A stretch of DNA of 64,000 bases from positions 216,339-280,338 of the forward strand of contig NZ_BAABDD010000007.1 in the NCBI RefSeq assembly GCF_039539445.1. Reading direction: 5' to 3'. This DNA is from Salinactinospora qingdaonensis. GTDB lineage: Bacteria; Actinomycetota; Actinomycetes; Streptosporangiales; Streptosporangiaceae. A model generated the notes under the pieces. That model saw nothing but the letters and a program-made list of their open reading frames with translations. It did not search any database and was not told the origin of the DNA. How positions within the stretch are numbered: the first letter of the stretch is position 1; every line of letters starts with the position of its first letter. This document shows, one piece after another, positions 17,108-25,744 of this stretch. The position numbers and the translations under genes were made by a program.

Positions 17108-18379
17108 ATGAACACCTCCACCACGGCCGGCCAGCCGCCGGTTCCACCATCCCCTCGCCGTCACCTGCTGGCACTGGGGGCTCTCACGTCCGCCGCGGCC
17201 ATGGTCCTCAGCGGTTGTGCTTCGGAGTCCGGCGATGGGACCTCGGCCTCGACGACCATCACCGAGCTGGACTACTACACCGACGAGCAGGGCAGTGCCG
17301 CCTGGCACGAGGCGCTGTCGACGTGTGAGAACCAGACCGGTGTCACCGTGGAGCGCCAGGAGGTCCCTCCCGACCAGATGTTGCAGCAGGTGCTGCAACA
17401 AGTCGGCTCCAACTCGCTGCCCGATTTGATCTTCATCGACAACCCGCAGTTGCAGCAGGTCGCAGAGACGGGCGCGCTCACCCCACTGTCGGACTACACC
17501 ATCGACACCGAGGGCTACTACGACAGCATCACCGAGGCCGGAACCTACGAGGGGCAACTCTACGGCCTGGCGCCCGGCGTCAACGGACTCGCGCTGTTCT
17601 ACAACAAGACCTACTTCCAGGAAGCCGGCATCGAGCCGCCCACCACCTGGGAGGAGCTCAGCTCGGCCGCGGCCGAGCTCACCACCGGCGACCGCTACGG
17701 CCTGGCCTTCTCGGCCATTGACGGCGAGGAGGGCACTTGGCAGTTCCTGCCGTTCTTCTGGAGTAACGGCGCCCAGCTCGACGAGCTGGACTCGCCCGAG
17801 GCCGTTGAGGCGCTGGGCTACGTCACCGGCCTCGTGGAAGAGGGCTCGGTGTCGTCCTCGGTGCTGGAGTGGAACCAAAACGACGTCGCCGACCAGTTCG
17901 TGGCCGGCCACACCGCCATGATGGTCAACGGTTCCTGGAACCTGGCCCGATTGCAGGAGGAGCAGGAGCTGGACTACGGAGTCGTGCCGATTCCGGTTCC
18001 CGAGGCCGGCGACGAGCCCGTAGTCGCGCTCGGCGGCGAGGTGGGCGCCATCCCCGCGACCGACCCGGAGAGCCAGGAGGCCGCCGCCCAGGTCCTGGAC
18101 TGCCTCCTCTCGCCCGACGTGCTCATGGACTGGAGCTCCTCCCACGCCTATGTGCCGGCGCGCGAGGAGTTGGCCCAGACCATGGCCGAGGACAACGAGC
18201 AGATGGCGCCCTTCGTCGAGGAGGTCGCCACCGCGCGCTCGCGCACCAGTGAACTCGGCAGCTCCTACCCCGACACCTCCTCGGCGCTGATCAAGGCGGT
18301 ACAGAGCGCGCTGGTGGGCGACCAGTCCCCGGCTGAGGCTCTGGCCACAGCCCAGGAGTCGGTCGCCGGCGAGTCCTGA
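17108..18379 (+). CDS. Extracellular sugar-binding lipoprotein (family 1, MalE-like)
   Basis: This 423-aa binding protein belongs to a CUT1 importer. The N-terminus has RRHLLALGAL and the lipobox VLSGC (C37), so it is exported and lipid-anchored. The body shows the family pattern NSLPDLIFIDNPQLQQV, YGLAPGVNGLALFYNK, PPTTWEEL and AMMVNGSWNLARL. It is the first gene of the operon that continues with two permeases and a GH31 enzyme. No ATPase gene is present, so a shared MsiK-type ATPase elsewhere is presumably used, as in other actinobacterial CUT1 systems. Confidence 0.88.
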   Translation: MNTSTTAGQPPVPPSPRRHLLALGALTSAAAMVLSGCASESGDGTSASTTITELDYYTDEQGSAAWHEALSTCENQTGVTVERQEVPPDQMLQQVLQQVGSNSLPDLIFIDNPQLQQVAETGALTPLSDYTIDTEGYYDSITEAGTYEGQLYGLAPGVNGLALFYNKTYFQEAGIEPPTTWEELSSAAAELTTGDRYGLAFSAIDGEEGTWQFLPFFWSNGAQLDELDSPEAVEALGYVTGLVEEGSVSSSVLEWNQNDVADQFVAGHTAMMVNGSWNLARLQEEQELDYGVVPIPVPEAGDEPVVALGGEVGAIPATDPESQEAAAQVLDCLLSPDVLMDWSSSHAYVPAREELAQTMAEDNEQMAPFVEEVATARSRTSELGSSYPDTSSALIKAVQSALVGDQSPAEALATAQESVAGES

Positions 18380-18410
18380 CCCGCCCCGCCGGACTGAGAA
18401 GACGATCCTT

Positions 18411-19382
18411 ATGACTTCGACACAGGCACTGCCCGCTCCGCCGACCCAGAGTCGGCGGGGCGGGCGGCCCCGCCCGCCCCGCCGGTCGCGCACGGGCCTC
18501 GGGCGGCCCTGGGTAGCGCTGGGGTTCCTCCTGCCGACGATCCTCTATGTCGTCGCCTTCTTCGGATACCCCATCTACTACAACCTCTCTATGAGCCTGC
18601 GCGACTTCACGGTCCGCTCCTTCTATACCGGAGAGGCCCCCTTCGTCGGGCTCGACAACTACACAGCCGTCATCAGCGACCCCGTCTTCGGCCAAACCGT
18701 GCTCAACACGGTGCTGTTCACCGTAGGCTCGCTGTTCTTCCAGTTCGTCATCGGCCTGGCCCTGGCGGTGTTCTTCCGCCACAACTTCCCGCTCAGCGGC
18801 CTGCTGCGCTCGCTGCTGCTGTTGCCGTGGCTGCTGCCGCTGGTCGTCTCCGGCGCGCTGTGGAAGTGGATCTTGGCCCAGGACTATGGGGTGCTCAACC
18901 AAACCCTGGAGGGGCTGGCACTGGTCAGCTCGCCCGTGCCGTGGCTAACCAGCACCGAGTGGGCGTTGATATCGGTGACCTTGGTCAACGTCTGGATCGG
19001 CATCCCGTTCAACATGGTCATCCTCTACGGCGGACTCCAGGCGATCCCGGAGTCCCTCTACGAGGCCGCTTTCCTGGACGGCGCCGGCCCATGGCAGGCG
19101 TTCCGCAACGTGACCCTGCCGCTGCTGCGCCCGGTCATCGCCGTGGTGCTGATGTTGGGCCTGGTCTACACCATCAAGGTCTTCGACGTGATCATGGTAC
19201 TCACCGGCGGCGGCCCCGCCCAAGCCAGCGAAACCCTGACGACCTGGTCCTATGCGCTGTCCTTCGACGAATTCGCCTTCGGCCAGGGCGCGGCCGTGGG
19301 CAACCTGCTCATCGTCGTGGCGCTGGTGTTCGCCCTCATCTACCTGCGCTCGGTGCGCCGTTCGATGAAGGAGGAGCAGTAA
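18411..19382 (+). CDS. Sugar ABC transporter permease (MalF-like)
   Basis: This 323-aa permease has a proline/arginine-rich cytoplasmic N-terminus and six hydrophobic segments. The EAA loop that contacts the ATPase is clear (YEAAFLDGAGPWQAFRNVTL). It lies 31 bp after the binding protein gene, and its TAA overlaps the next ATG by one base (TAATG). It forms the channel with the following permease. Confidence 0.88.
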   Translation: MTSTQALPAPPTQSRRGGRPRPPRRSRTGLGRPWVALGFLLPTILYVVAFFGYPIYYNLSMSLRDFTVRSFYTGEAPFVGLDNYTAVISDPVFGQTVLNTVLFTVGSLFFQFVIGLALAVFFRHNFPLSGLLRSLLLLPWLLPLVVSGALWKWILAQDYGVLNQTLEGLALVSSPVPWLTSTEWALISVTLVNVWIGIPFNMVILYGGLQAIPESLYEAAFLDGAGPWQAFRNVTLPLLRPVIAVVLMLGLVYTIKVFDVIMVLTGGGPAQASETLTTWSYALSFDEFAFGQGAAVGNLLIVVALVFALIYLRSVRRSMKEEQ

Positions 19383-20251
19383 TGGCCACCACCTCCGCCG
19401 CCCGCCGGCGCACCCCCGCCGCGCGTAGGAACATCGTCGTCAACCGCAGTTGGCTCAAGAGCGCACTGGGCGTGGCCATCCTCAGCGTCTTGCTGTTCCC
19501 GCTGTACTGGATGGTCAACGCCTCCCTACTGCCCAGCGACGAACTGCTGCGTCAACCGCCGGTGTGGTTTCCGATCAACGGCACGCTGGCCGGCTACGCC
19601 TCCGCCATCAGTACTCAAGGGCCGCACCTGGTCACCAGCTTCATCGTCTCCTTCGGAGTGGTCACGGTGACGCTGGTGCTGGCGGCGCCGGCCGCCTACG
19701 CCCTGGCCCAACTGCGGGTGCGCGGCGGCATCCCCCTCGTGCTGGTGCTGCTCGTCGTGCAGATGCTGCCCGGCATCGTCATGGCCAACTCGCTGTACGG
19801 CGTGTTCAACCAGGTGGGGCTGGTCGACAACTACATCGGTCTGATCCTGGCCGACTCCACCCTGGCCGTGCCCTTCGCGATCTTGCTGCTGCGCACCTTC
19901 ATGCACGGGGTGCCGCGGGAGCTGTCGGAGGCGGCGCGCGTCGACGGCGCCGGCTACTGGCGCACGTTTTGGTCGGTGATCGTCCCGGTGAGCCGCAACG
20001 GCCTCATCACCGCGGGACTGTTCGCCTTCCTGCTCTCATGGGCGGATTTCCTCTTCGCGGTCACCCTGACCACGGGGCGTTCGTTCGAGCCGATCACGGT
20101 CGGGATCTACCGGTTCGTGGGCAACCAGACCACGAACTGGAACGGCCTCATGGCCACCGCAGTCCTCGCTTCGATCCCGGCCGCGATCCTGCTCATCCTC
20201 GCCCAACGCTACGTCGCCGCCGGTGTCACCGGCGGCGCGGTCAAACAATGA
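19382..20251 (+). CDS. Sugar ABC transporter permease (MalG-like)
   Basis: This 289-aa permease starts at ATG 19382 (MATTSAARRRTPAARRN) with GGAGGAG upstream inside the preceding gene. Six hydrophobic segments and the EAA motif LSEAARVDGAGYWRTFWSV identify the MalG/CUT1 type. It completes the importer membrane pair. The same frame is open far upstream, but that part overlaps the MalF-like gene and is not used. Confidence 0.88.
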   Translation: MATTSAARRRTPAARRNIVVNRSWLKSALGVAILSVLLFPLYWMVNASLLPSDELLRQPPVWFPINGTLAGYASAISTQGPHLVTSFIVSFGVVTVTLVLAAPAAYALAQLRVRGGIPLVLVLLVVQMLPGIVMANSLYGVFNQVGLVDNYIGLILADSTLAVPFAILLLRTFMHGVPRELSEAARVDGAGYWRTFWSVIVPVSRNGLITAGLFAFLLSWADFLFAVTLTTGRSFEPITVGIYRFVGNQTTNWNGLMATAVLASIPAAILLILAQRYVAAGVTGGAVKQ

Positions 20252-20449
20252 CCACCCCGGCCGCGGCATGCCAGATCCACGCCCCGGACCCACCACTCAC
20301 CTCCCCCGACCGACCGAGGAGCGCGTTGACGTCCCCTCGCTCCCACAGCAGACCGGTGGGCACCGTGCTCACCGGCGCGTTATCCGCCGACCCGGTGGTC
20401 CTCATCACAAAACATCGCGTTCACGTCACACCACGGCAAAGGGAGGAGG

Positions 20450-20521
20450 ATGGCGTTCGCCCCGCGGCGCAACCGCCGGCGGGCACGCGCCACCAAAGCA
20501 CATGACCCTAATCAGCGTTGA
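20450..20521 (+). CDS. Putative 23-codon leader ORF overlapping the GH31 start
   Basis: ATG at 20450 sits directly behind GGGAGGAGG, the best ribosome binding site in this gap. It encodes a short basic peptide (MAFAPRRNRRRARATKAHD...) that ends at TGA 20519-20521. The GH31 ATG (20502) lies inside it in another frame and has only a weak site of its own. The layout suggests translational coupling or a control peptide. This is inferred from position only. Confidence 0.4.
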   Translation: MAFAPRRNRRRARATKAHDPNQR

Positions 20522-22496
20522 CGGCCAAAGCCTGGAATGGCGTTCGCACCACGAAGTGCTGCGCATCGAAGCATGGGGTCCCGACTCGCTGCGTGTGCGC
20601 GCCGCCCAGCACGCGCTGCGCGACGACACCTACAGCGCGCTGCTGGCACCGGCCGCCGGCTCCGCCCACGCTCACGTCACCGAGGACACCGGGACGGGCG
20701 AGCTGGTCAACGGCGATATCCGTGCCAGTGTCACCGCCGAGGGGATGGTGCGCTTCGAGCGCGTCAGCGACGGTGTCGAGCTACTGGCCGAGCAGCGCGC
20801 CCACTTCTGGTGGCCCGGTCCGCGCCTGTTTCTGTCCCAGGGCAACGGCTACCACCAACTCGAACAGCGCTTCAGCGCCTACCAGGGCGAGCGCCTCGTC
20901 GGCCTAGGACAGCGCACCCACGGCCGGTTGGACCAAAAGGGGCTGGTGCTCGACCTCCAGCAGCGCAATGCCGAGGTGAGTGTGCCGTTCATGGTCTCCA
21001 ACCGCGGCTACGGGCTGCTGTGGAACAACCCGGCCGTGGGGCGGGTAGAGCTGGCCGACAACGGCACGCGGTGGGTGGCCCAGAGTGCCCGTCAGATCGA
21101 CTACTGGATCACCACCGCCGCCGACCCGACGGGCATCCTCGCCAACTACGCCGACGCCACCGGACACGCACCGATGCTGCCCGAGTGGGCCAGCGGATTC
21201 TGGCAGAGCAAGCTGCGCTACCGCACCCAGGAGGAGTTGTTGGAGGTGGCCCGCGAGTACCAGCGGCGCGGGTTGCCGCTGTCGGTCATCGTCGCCGACT
21301 TCTTCCACTGGACCCATCTGGGCGACTGGAAGTTCGACCCGGCGGAGTGGCCCGACCCCGCGGCGATGGTGCGTGAGCTCACCGACATGGGCGTCAAGCT
21401 CATGGTCTCGATCTGGCCTTCGGTCAGCCCGCTCAGCGAGAACCACGCCGACATGCAACAGCGTGGCCTGCTCTTGGGAACCGAGCAGGGACTACCCTTC
21501 CACGCGCCGTGGGACGACAAGGGCTTCGAGACGGAGATGCCCGTCGCCTTCTACGACGCCACCAACCCGCAGGCCCGCGCCTACGTGTGGGACGTCGTCA
21601 AGCGCAACTACTACGACCTGGGTGTGCGCGTGTGGTGGCTCGACGCTTGCGAACCCGAGATTCGCCCGGGCCACCCCGCCAACCTCAGCTTCCACGCTGG
21701 TCCGGGCGCGGAGGTCTTCAACGCCTACCCGGCCGAGCACGCCCGCGGCTTCTACGAGGGGATGCACGCCGAGGGCGAGGAGGAGATCGTCTCGCTGTGC
21801 CGTTCGGCGTGGGCGGGCAGCCAGCGCTGGGGAGCGGCGCTGTGGTCGGGCGACATCGCGGCGACCTTCGAGTCGCTGGCCGCCCAGGTGCGTGCCGGCC
21901 TCAACGTGGCCATGTCCGGGATTCCCTGGTGGACCACTGACATTGGTGGTTTCCACGGCGGCGACCCTGAAGACCCCGAGTACCGGGAACTCCTCGTGCG
22001 CTGGTTCCAGTACGCGGCGTTTTGCCCGCTGTTTCGGCTCCACGGCGACCGCGACCCCCGGATGCCGTTGGGGCCGGCTATGACCGGCGGACCCAACGAG
22101 GTGTGGTCCTACGGCGAGGAGACGCTGGAGCTGATCACCCACGTGCTGCACCTGCGCGAACGCATCCGCCCCTACGTCATGGAGCAGATGCGGACGGCCC
22201 ACCAGAGCGGACTGCCGCCGATGCGGCCGTTGTTGACCGACTTCGCCGCCGATTCACGTGCCTGGGAGATCGACGACCAGTTCCTCTTGGGGCCCGACGT
22301 TCTCGTGGCGCCGGTCCTGGCCCTGGGAGCGCGCGAACGCGAGGTCTACCTGCCCGAGGGCGCCGAGTGGGTCGACGCGTGGACCGGCGAGTCCTACCCA
22401 GGCGGCACCGAGACGGTGGCCAAGGCCCCCCTGTCACACATCCCCGTCTACCTGTGCGGCGCGGCCGACGTTCCCGTGGCGCCGCCTGAGCAGTAG
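20502..22496 (+). CDS. GH31 alpha-xylosidase/alpha-glucosidase
   Basis: This cytoplasmic 664-aa glycoside hydrolase of family 31 has no signal peptide. The nucleophile region is WWLDACEPE (D381) and the acid/base is in LWSGDIAATF (D451), followed by SGIPWWTTDIGGF. The WLDxxEPE form of the nucleophile motif is the one I associate with XylS-type alpha-xylosidases rather than classical alpha-glucosidases. It is the last gene after the importer, so it probably cleaves the imported oligosaccharide. An isoprimeverose-type xyloglucan fragment would fit, but maltosidic or isomaltosidic substrates cannot be excluded. The start was chosen as the first ATG giving a normal N-terminus (MTLISVDGQSLEW). Confidence 0.85.
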   Translation: MTLISVDGQSLEWRSHHEVLRIEAWGPDSLRVRAAQHALRDDTYSALLAPAAGSAHAHVTEDTGTGELVNGDIRASVTAEGMVRFERVSDGVELLAEQRAHFWWPGPRLFLSQGNGYHQLEQRFSAYQGERLVGLGQRTHGRLDQKGLVLDLQQRNAEVSVPFMVSNRGYGLLWNNPAVGRVELADNGTRWVAQSARQIDYWITTAADPTGILANYADATGHAPMLPEWASGFWQSKLRYRTQEELLEVAREYQRRGLPLSVIVADFFHWTHLGDWKFDPAEWPDPAAMVRELTDMGVKLMVSIWPSVSPLSENHADMQQRGLLLGTEQGLPFHAPWDDKGFETEMPVAFYDATNPQARAYVWDVVKRNYYDLGVRVWWLDACEPEIRPGHPANLSFHAGPGAEVFNAYPAEHARGFYEGMHAEGEEEIVSLCRSAWAGSQRWGAALWSGDIAATFESLAAQVRAGLNVAMSGIPWWTTDIGGFHGGDPEDPEYRELLVRWFQYAAFCPLFRLHGDRDPRMPLGPAMTGGPNEVWSYGEETLELITHVLHLRERIRPYVMEQMRTAHQSGLPPMRPLLTDFAADSRAWEIDDQFLLGPDVLVAPVLALGAREREVYLPEGAEWVDAWTGESYPGGTETVAKAPLSHIPVYLCGAADVPVAPPEQ

Positions 22497-22516
22497 CCAG
22501 TCGCACAAGCCCCGCT

Positions 22517-22536
22517 GCCTCCCTCGATCGGGAGGC
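22517..22536. terminator. Terminator stem-loop after GH31
   Basis: GCCTCCC and GGGAGGC flank a 6-nt loop, 20 bp after the GH31 stop. A second stem lies at 22546-22579. Confidence 0.65.
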
Positions 22537-22545
22537 GAGCGGGAC

Positions 22546-22579
22546 GGGCCGGGCGTGTACGGGGGACCGCGCCCGGCCC
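22546..22579. terminator. Second stem-loop after GH31
   Basis: GGGCCGGGCG (22546-22555) pairs perfectly with CGCCCGGCCC (22570-22579). It is in tandem with the hairpin just upstream. The rest of the gap up to 22950 shows no gene. Confidence 0.6.
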
Positions 22580-22950
22580 TGCCCCGTGTTCTTGCCCCTC
22601 CTGCGCGCCTGAGTCGTACCGCGGATCGGCTCCGCGCACCGCCCAGGCCCGCTTCTGGCGTGCGCCCGCCCCTGGCCGGCGAGCACGGTGGCCAGCCCTT
22701 GCCGCGGCCGGGCGCCAGTGTAGGCCCTCTGGGCAGCGGCGCGGCCCAGAGCCGCCGTGCCCACCATGTTTAACGGTGCCTTCCGTTGGTAGGTGGACAG
22801 GATGTCCGCTCACCGGGCCCGACACGACCACCGCACTCCCGCGACGACGATTCTCCTCCGCCCGGCGCCCTCGTGCCCTACACCCCTCACGTCCTCGCCC
22901 ATCAGTTGTTTTCGCTTCGAACGGGGGCAGTCGTCCCAGGAGGTGACACG

Positions 22951-24144
22951 TTGCAGATCGCCATGGTCTCCCAGCACGCCAGCCCGTGGGCGACACTCGG
23001 AGCCGCCGATACCAGCGGCCATACGCCCCACGCCGTCGAGTTGGCCCGCACCCTCGGCGCCGAAGGCCACGATGTCACCATCTACACCCCTCGTCGGGAG
23101 CCCGACGCCCCGCGGACCCACCACATCGCGTCCAGCGTGCGCATCCGCCACGCTCCCTCCGATGTGGGGGAGTGGCTCAGTAACGAATTCGCCCGGCACC
23201 GTCCCGATCTCGTCCACTCCCATTCCCGCGGCAATGCCCAGCAGGCCCTGCGCGCCGCCCAGCGCGCACGACTGCCGTTCGTGCAGACCTTCCACTCCCT
23301 AGCCACGCCCAGCCGCAGCGGTCAGCAGGCAGACGCCGCCACTTTGCCCCAGTGGCGGGCGGAGGATTCCGTGGTCGCGCGCGGCGCGGACATGGTCATC
23401 GCCACCTCCACCGCACAGGTCACCTACCTGCGCTCCTGTGGTGTGGCTACCGCCGCGCTCACGATGGTGCCCTGCGGTGTGGACCCGACCACGTTCCTGC
23501 CGGAGGGGCCGGCCGTCTCCCGGGGCCGGCGGCCCCGCGTCGTCACGGTCGGCCGCGTCGTGTCGTGGAAGGGGATCGAGACCGTGGTGCGCGCCATGGC
23601 GGCTGTTCCCGGCGCTGAGCTCCTCATCGCCGGGGGACCGGCACGCACCGAGATCGACAGTGACCCCGAGGCCGCGAGGCTGCGTCAGCTCGTCAGCGAT
23701 CTCGGGTTGGCTCCGCGGGTCCGCTTCCTCGGTCGGGTGCCCCATGAGCGGGTGCCCGCGCTGCTGCGTTCCGCCGATGTCGCGGTCAACGTGCCGTGGT
23801 ACGAGCCGTTCGGTATCGCCACCGTCGAAGCGATGGCCTGTGGGGTACCGGTGGTCGCCGCGGCCGTGGGAGGCCAGCTCGACACCATGATTCACGAGGT
23901 CACAGGACTGTTGGTGCCACCACGCAGCCCGGGTACGCTCAGCCGTCACCTGCGGGTGCTGCTGGCCGATGCCGTGCTGCGGGAAAGCTACGGTATCGCT
24001 GGCGCCGACCGTGCCGCCGCCCGCTACGCCTGGCCGCTCATCGCCCGACAGACCTTGGACTGCTACCGGCGCGTCCTTGCGCGTGCCCCCGCGGCCCGTG
24101 ACGAGCCGCCCCCGGCCCCAGCGGCGACCCGGGGCGGTTCCTGA
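22951..24144 (+). CDS. GT4-family glycosyltransferase
   Basis: This is a GT-B fold retaining glycosyltransferase of about 397 aa. The start is TTG at 22951 (LQIAMVSQHASPW), directly behind AGGAGGTGA. The N-terminal acceptor domain has HTPHAVELARTLGAEGHDV. The C-terminal nucleotide-sugar domain has VVTVGRVVSWKGIETVV and the EX7E motif in YEPFGIATVEAMACGVPVV. It resembles MshA-like and other actinobacterial GT4 enzymes, but the acceptor is not recognisable. The next gene in the same direction is a degenerate sugar-nucleotide enzyme, 546 bp away. Confidence 0.82.
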   Translation: MQIAMVSQHASPWATLGAADTSGHTPHAVELARTLGAEGHDVTIYTPRREPDAPRTHHIASSVRIRHAPSDVGEWLSNEFARHRPDLVHSHSRGNAQQALRAAQRARLPFVQTFHSLATPSRSGQQADAATLPQWRAEDSVVARGADMVIATSTAQVTYLRSCGVATAALTMVPCGVDPTTFLPEGPAVSRGRRPRVVTVGRVVSWKGIETVVRAMAAVPGAELLIAGGPARTEIDSDPEAARLRQLVSDLGLAPRVRFLGRVPHERVPALLRSADVAVNVPWYEPFGIATVEAMACGVPVVAAAVGGQLDTMIHEVTGLLVPPRSPGTLSRHLRVLLADAVLRESYGIAGADRAAARYAWPLIARQTLDCYRRVLARAPAARDEPPPAPAATRGGS

Positions 24145-24690
24145 ACCCCTCGCCCCGTCGCAGGGAGCTTGTGCTGGGGTGAGCGCACCTCAACAGCCAT
24201 GAGCCGCCGGCGGCGTGTTGCTGCAAAGCTTGCCGTGCACTGCGCCGGCGGCGGCTCGTTGCGCTGCGGGGAGGGCGACGCCCGCCTCGTGGGTGGTTGC
24301 CTCTGCCGTTATGGAGCTCACATGTCGCCCGCTCCCGCCTGCCAGGGCTGGCACAGCGGACGTGACATTTCAGGAGCGGGGCAATGCTCCCGAGCGCGTC
24401 GATAGGCACGATAGCTATCACCAGGTATGATTACTAAGAGAAATCGGACATCGACAATTAGTACCTGAATGGGGGTGTCACCGCCTCCCGCCGAGGCTCG
24501 TTCGGCGGCGAGGGCGGCGAACCGGCGTCGGGCCACGTTCGTGGTCCCTCCCGCCTGTCCCCGCGACCGTTTTGTTCCCGGGAGCGCAACGCGCACCGGT
24601 GGCTCGGTGTGCCCCTGCCCCCTCTGGCTCGGTGTGCCCCTGCCCCCTCGGCTGTTGCGCGCAACGGGGAAACCTCGGGAGGTAGTGCTC
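24145..24690. other. Long intergenic region before the UXS-like gene
   Basis: No protein is supported in this 546-bp gap. It contains GAGCCGCCG (24201-24209) pairing with CGGCGGCTC (24248-24256), a possible terminator. An AT-rich stretch near 24405-24460 may be the promoter. A 25-bp tandem duplication follows (24601-24649). Confidence 0.4.
24601..24649 (+). repeat. Tandem duplication of a 25-bp unit in the leader
   Basis: The unit beginning GGCTCGGTGTGCCCCTGCCC occurs twice head to tail (24601-24625 and 24626-24649) with no mismatch over the shared 24 bp. It lies 41 bp before the ATG of the UXS-like gene, in the presumed 5' leader. Confidence 0.85.
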
Positions 24691-25674
24691 ATGACACGTA
24701 CGCATCGCCACCGTGTGGTGGTCACCGGCGGTGCGGGGCTCATCGGTTCCCACCTGTGCGACTGGCTACTGGATCGGGAAAGCCGTGTGGTCTGCGTAGA
24801 CAACCTCAGCACCGGCACGGTCAGCAACATCGCCCATCTGCGGGGCCGACCCGACTTCGAGTTCGTCGAGGCCGACGTGATCCGCCCGCTGGCCATCACC
24901 GGCACAGTCGACCTCGTCTATCATCTTGCGGCACCGGCCGCGCCGACGCACTACCGGCGGTTCCCGGTGCAAACTCTTGAGGCCGGCAGTCTCGGCACCC
25001 GTAATGCCCTCCGGTTGGCCTGGGCCAACGGCGCGCGGTTCGTGCTCGTCTCCGCGGGCGGGGTCTATGGCGATCCACAGCACGCACCGCAGAGCGAGAG
25101 CTACTGGGGCAACGTTAACCCGGTAGGCCCGCGCAGCGCTCACGACGAGGCCATGCGCTACAGCGAAGCGCTGACCATGGCCCACCGCCACAGCCGCCAT
25201 ACCGACACCGCGATCGCGCGTGTCTTCGGCTGCTACGGCCCGCGGATGCGCCCCGACGACGGCCGGGCGGTGCCTACCTTCATCACCCAGGCGCTGGCCG
25301 GGCAGGCCATCACCGTCTCCGGCGACGGTAGTCAGACCCGGTCGCTGTGCCACGTCGATGATGTCGTGGCCGCGTTGCTGGCGCTGGCCGACAGCGACCT
25401 CGCCGGACCGGTCAACATCGGCAGCCCGGCCGAGCTGTCCATGGCACACCTGGCCGAGCGCGTGCGCGCGTTGGCCCAATCGGCCTCGCCCATCACCTTC
25501 GTCGAACGCCCGCCGGAGGACCCGCAGTCACGCCGGCCCGACATCAGCCTGGCCGCCGAGCGTCTTGGCTGGTCTCCCCAGGTGTCGCTGGACAACGGGC
25601 TGCACCGCACCATCACCTGGTTCGAGATCCAGGCGGGCCCCAAGCCGGCCCCGCCTGTGGCCGCACTGTTCTAG
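24691..25674 (+). CDS. UDP-glucuronate decarboxylase-like protein lacking catalytic residues
   Basis: This 327-aa extended short-chain dehydrogenase starts at ATG 24691 with GGGAGG upstream. The Rossmann GGAGLIGSH motif and many UXS landmarks are intact (YWGNVNPVGPR, GCYGPRMRPDDGR, GDGSQTRSLCHVDD, PDISLAAERLGW). At the active site, however, the usual STSEVYGD is SAGGVYGD (residues 121-128). The usual YDExKR is HDEAMR, giving H151 for the catalytic Tyr and M155 for the Lys. It should still bind NAD and perhaps a UDP-sugar, but classical UXS chemistry looks impossible. It is probably a pseudoenzyme with a regulatory, scaffolding or altered role. Confidence 0.85.
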   Translation: MTRTHRHRVVVTGGAGLIGSHLCDWLLDRESRVVCVDNLSTGTVSNIAHLRGRPDFEFVEADVIRPLAITGTVDLVYHLAAPAAPTHYRRFPVQTLEAGSLGTRNALRLAWANGARFVLVSAGGVYGDPQHAPQSESYWGNVNPVGPRSAHDEAMRYSEALTMAHRHSRHTDTAIARVFGCYGPRMRPDDGRAVPTFITQALAGQAITVSGDGSQTRSLCHVDDVVAALLALADSDLAGPVNIGSPAELSMAHLAERVRALAQSASPITFVERPPEDPQSRRPDISLAAERLGWSPQVSLDNGLHRTITWFEIQAGPKPAPPVAALF

Positions 25675-25680
25675 GCCAGG

Positions 25681-25715
25681 CGCGCGGGGCTGGCGGTGGG
25701 CCACAGCCCGCGCGG
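25681..25715. terminator. Bidirectional terminator between UXS-like and sigma genes
   Basis: A GC-rich stem (25681-25692 with 25704-25715, one bulged G) lies in the 70-bp space between the convergent stops at 25674 and 25745. Confidence 0.55.
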
Positions 25716-25744
25716 CCTCGCCCATGCAGTGTGCAGCGGTGGGC

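Noticed and set aside
20248..20505. Open frame starting at an ATG that overlaps the MalG-like stop codon
   Set aside because: It has proline-rich composition, no recognisable features and ends at GH31. The better translated candidate is the short leader at 20450.
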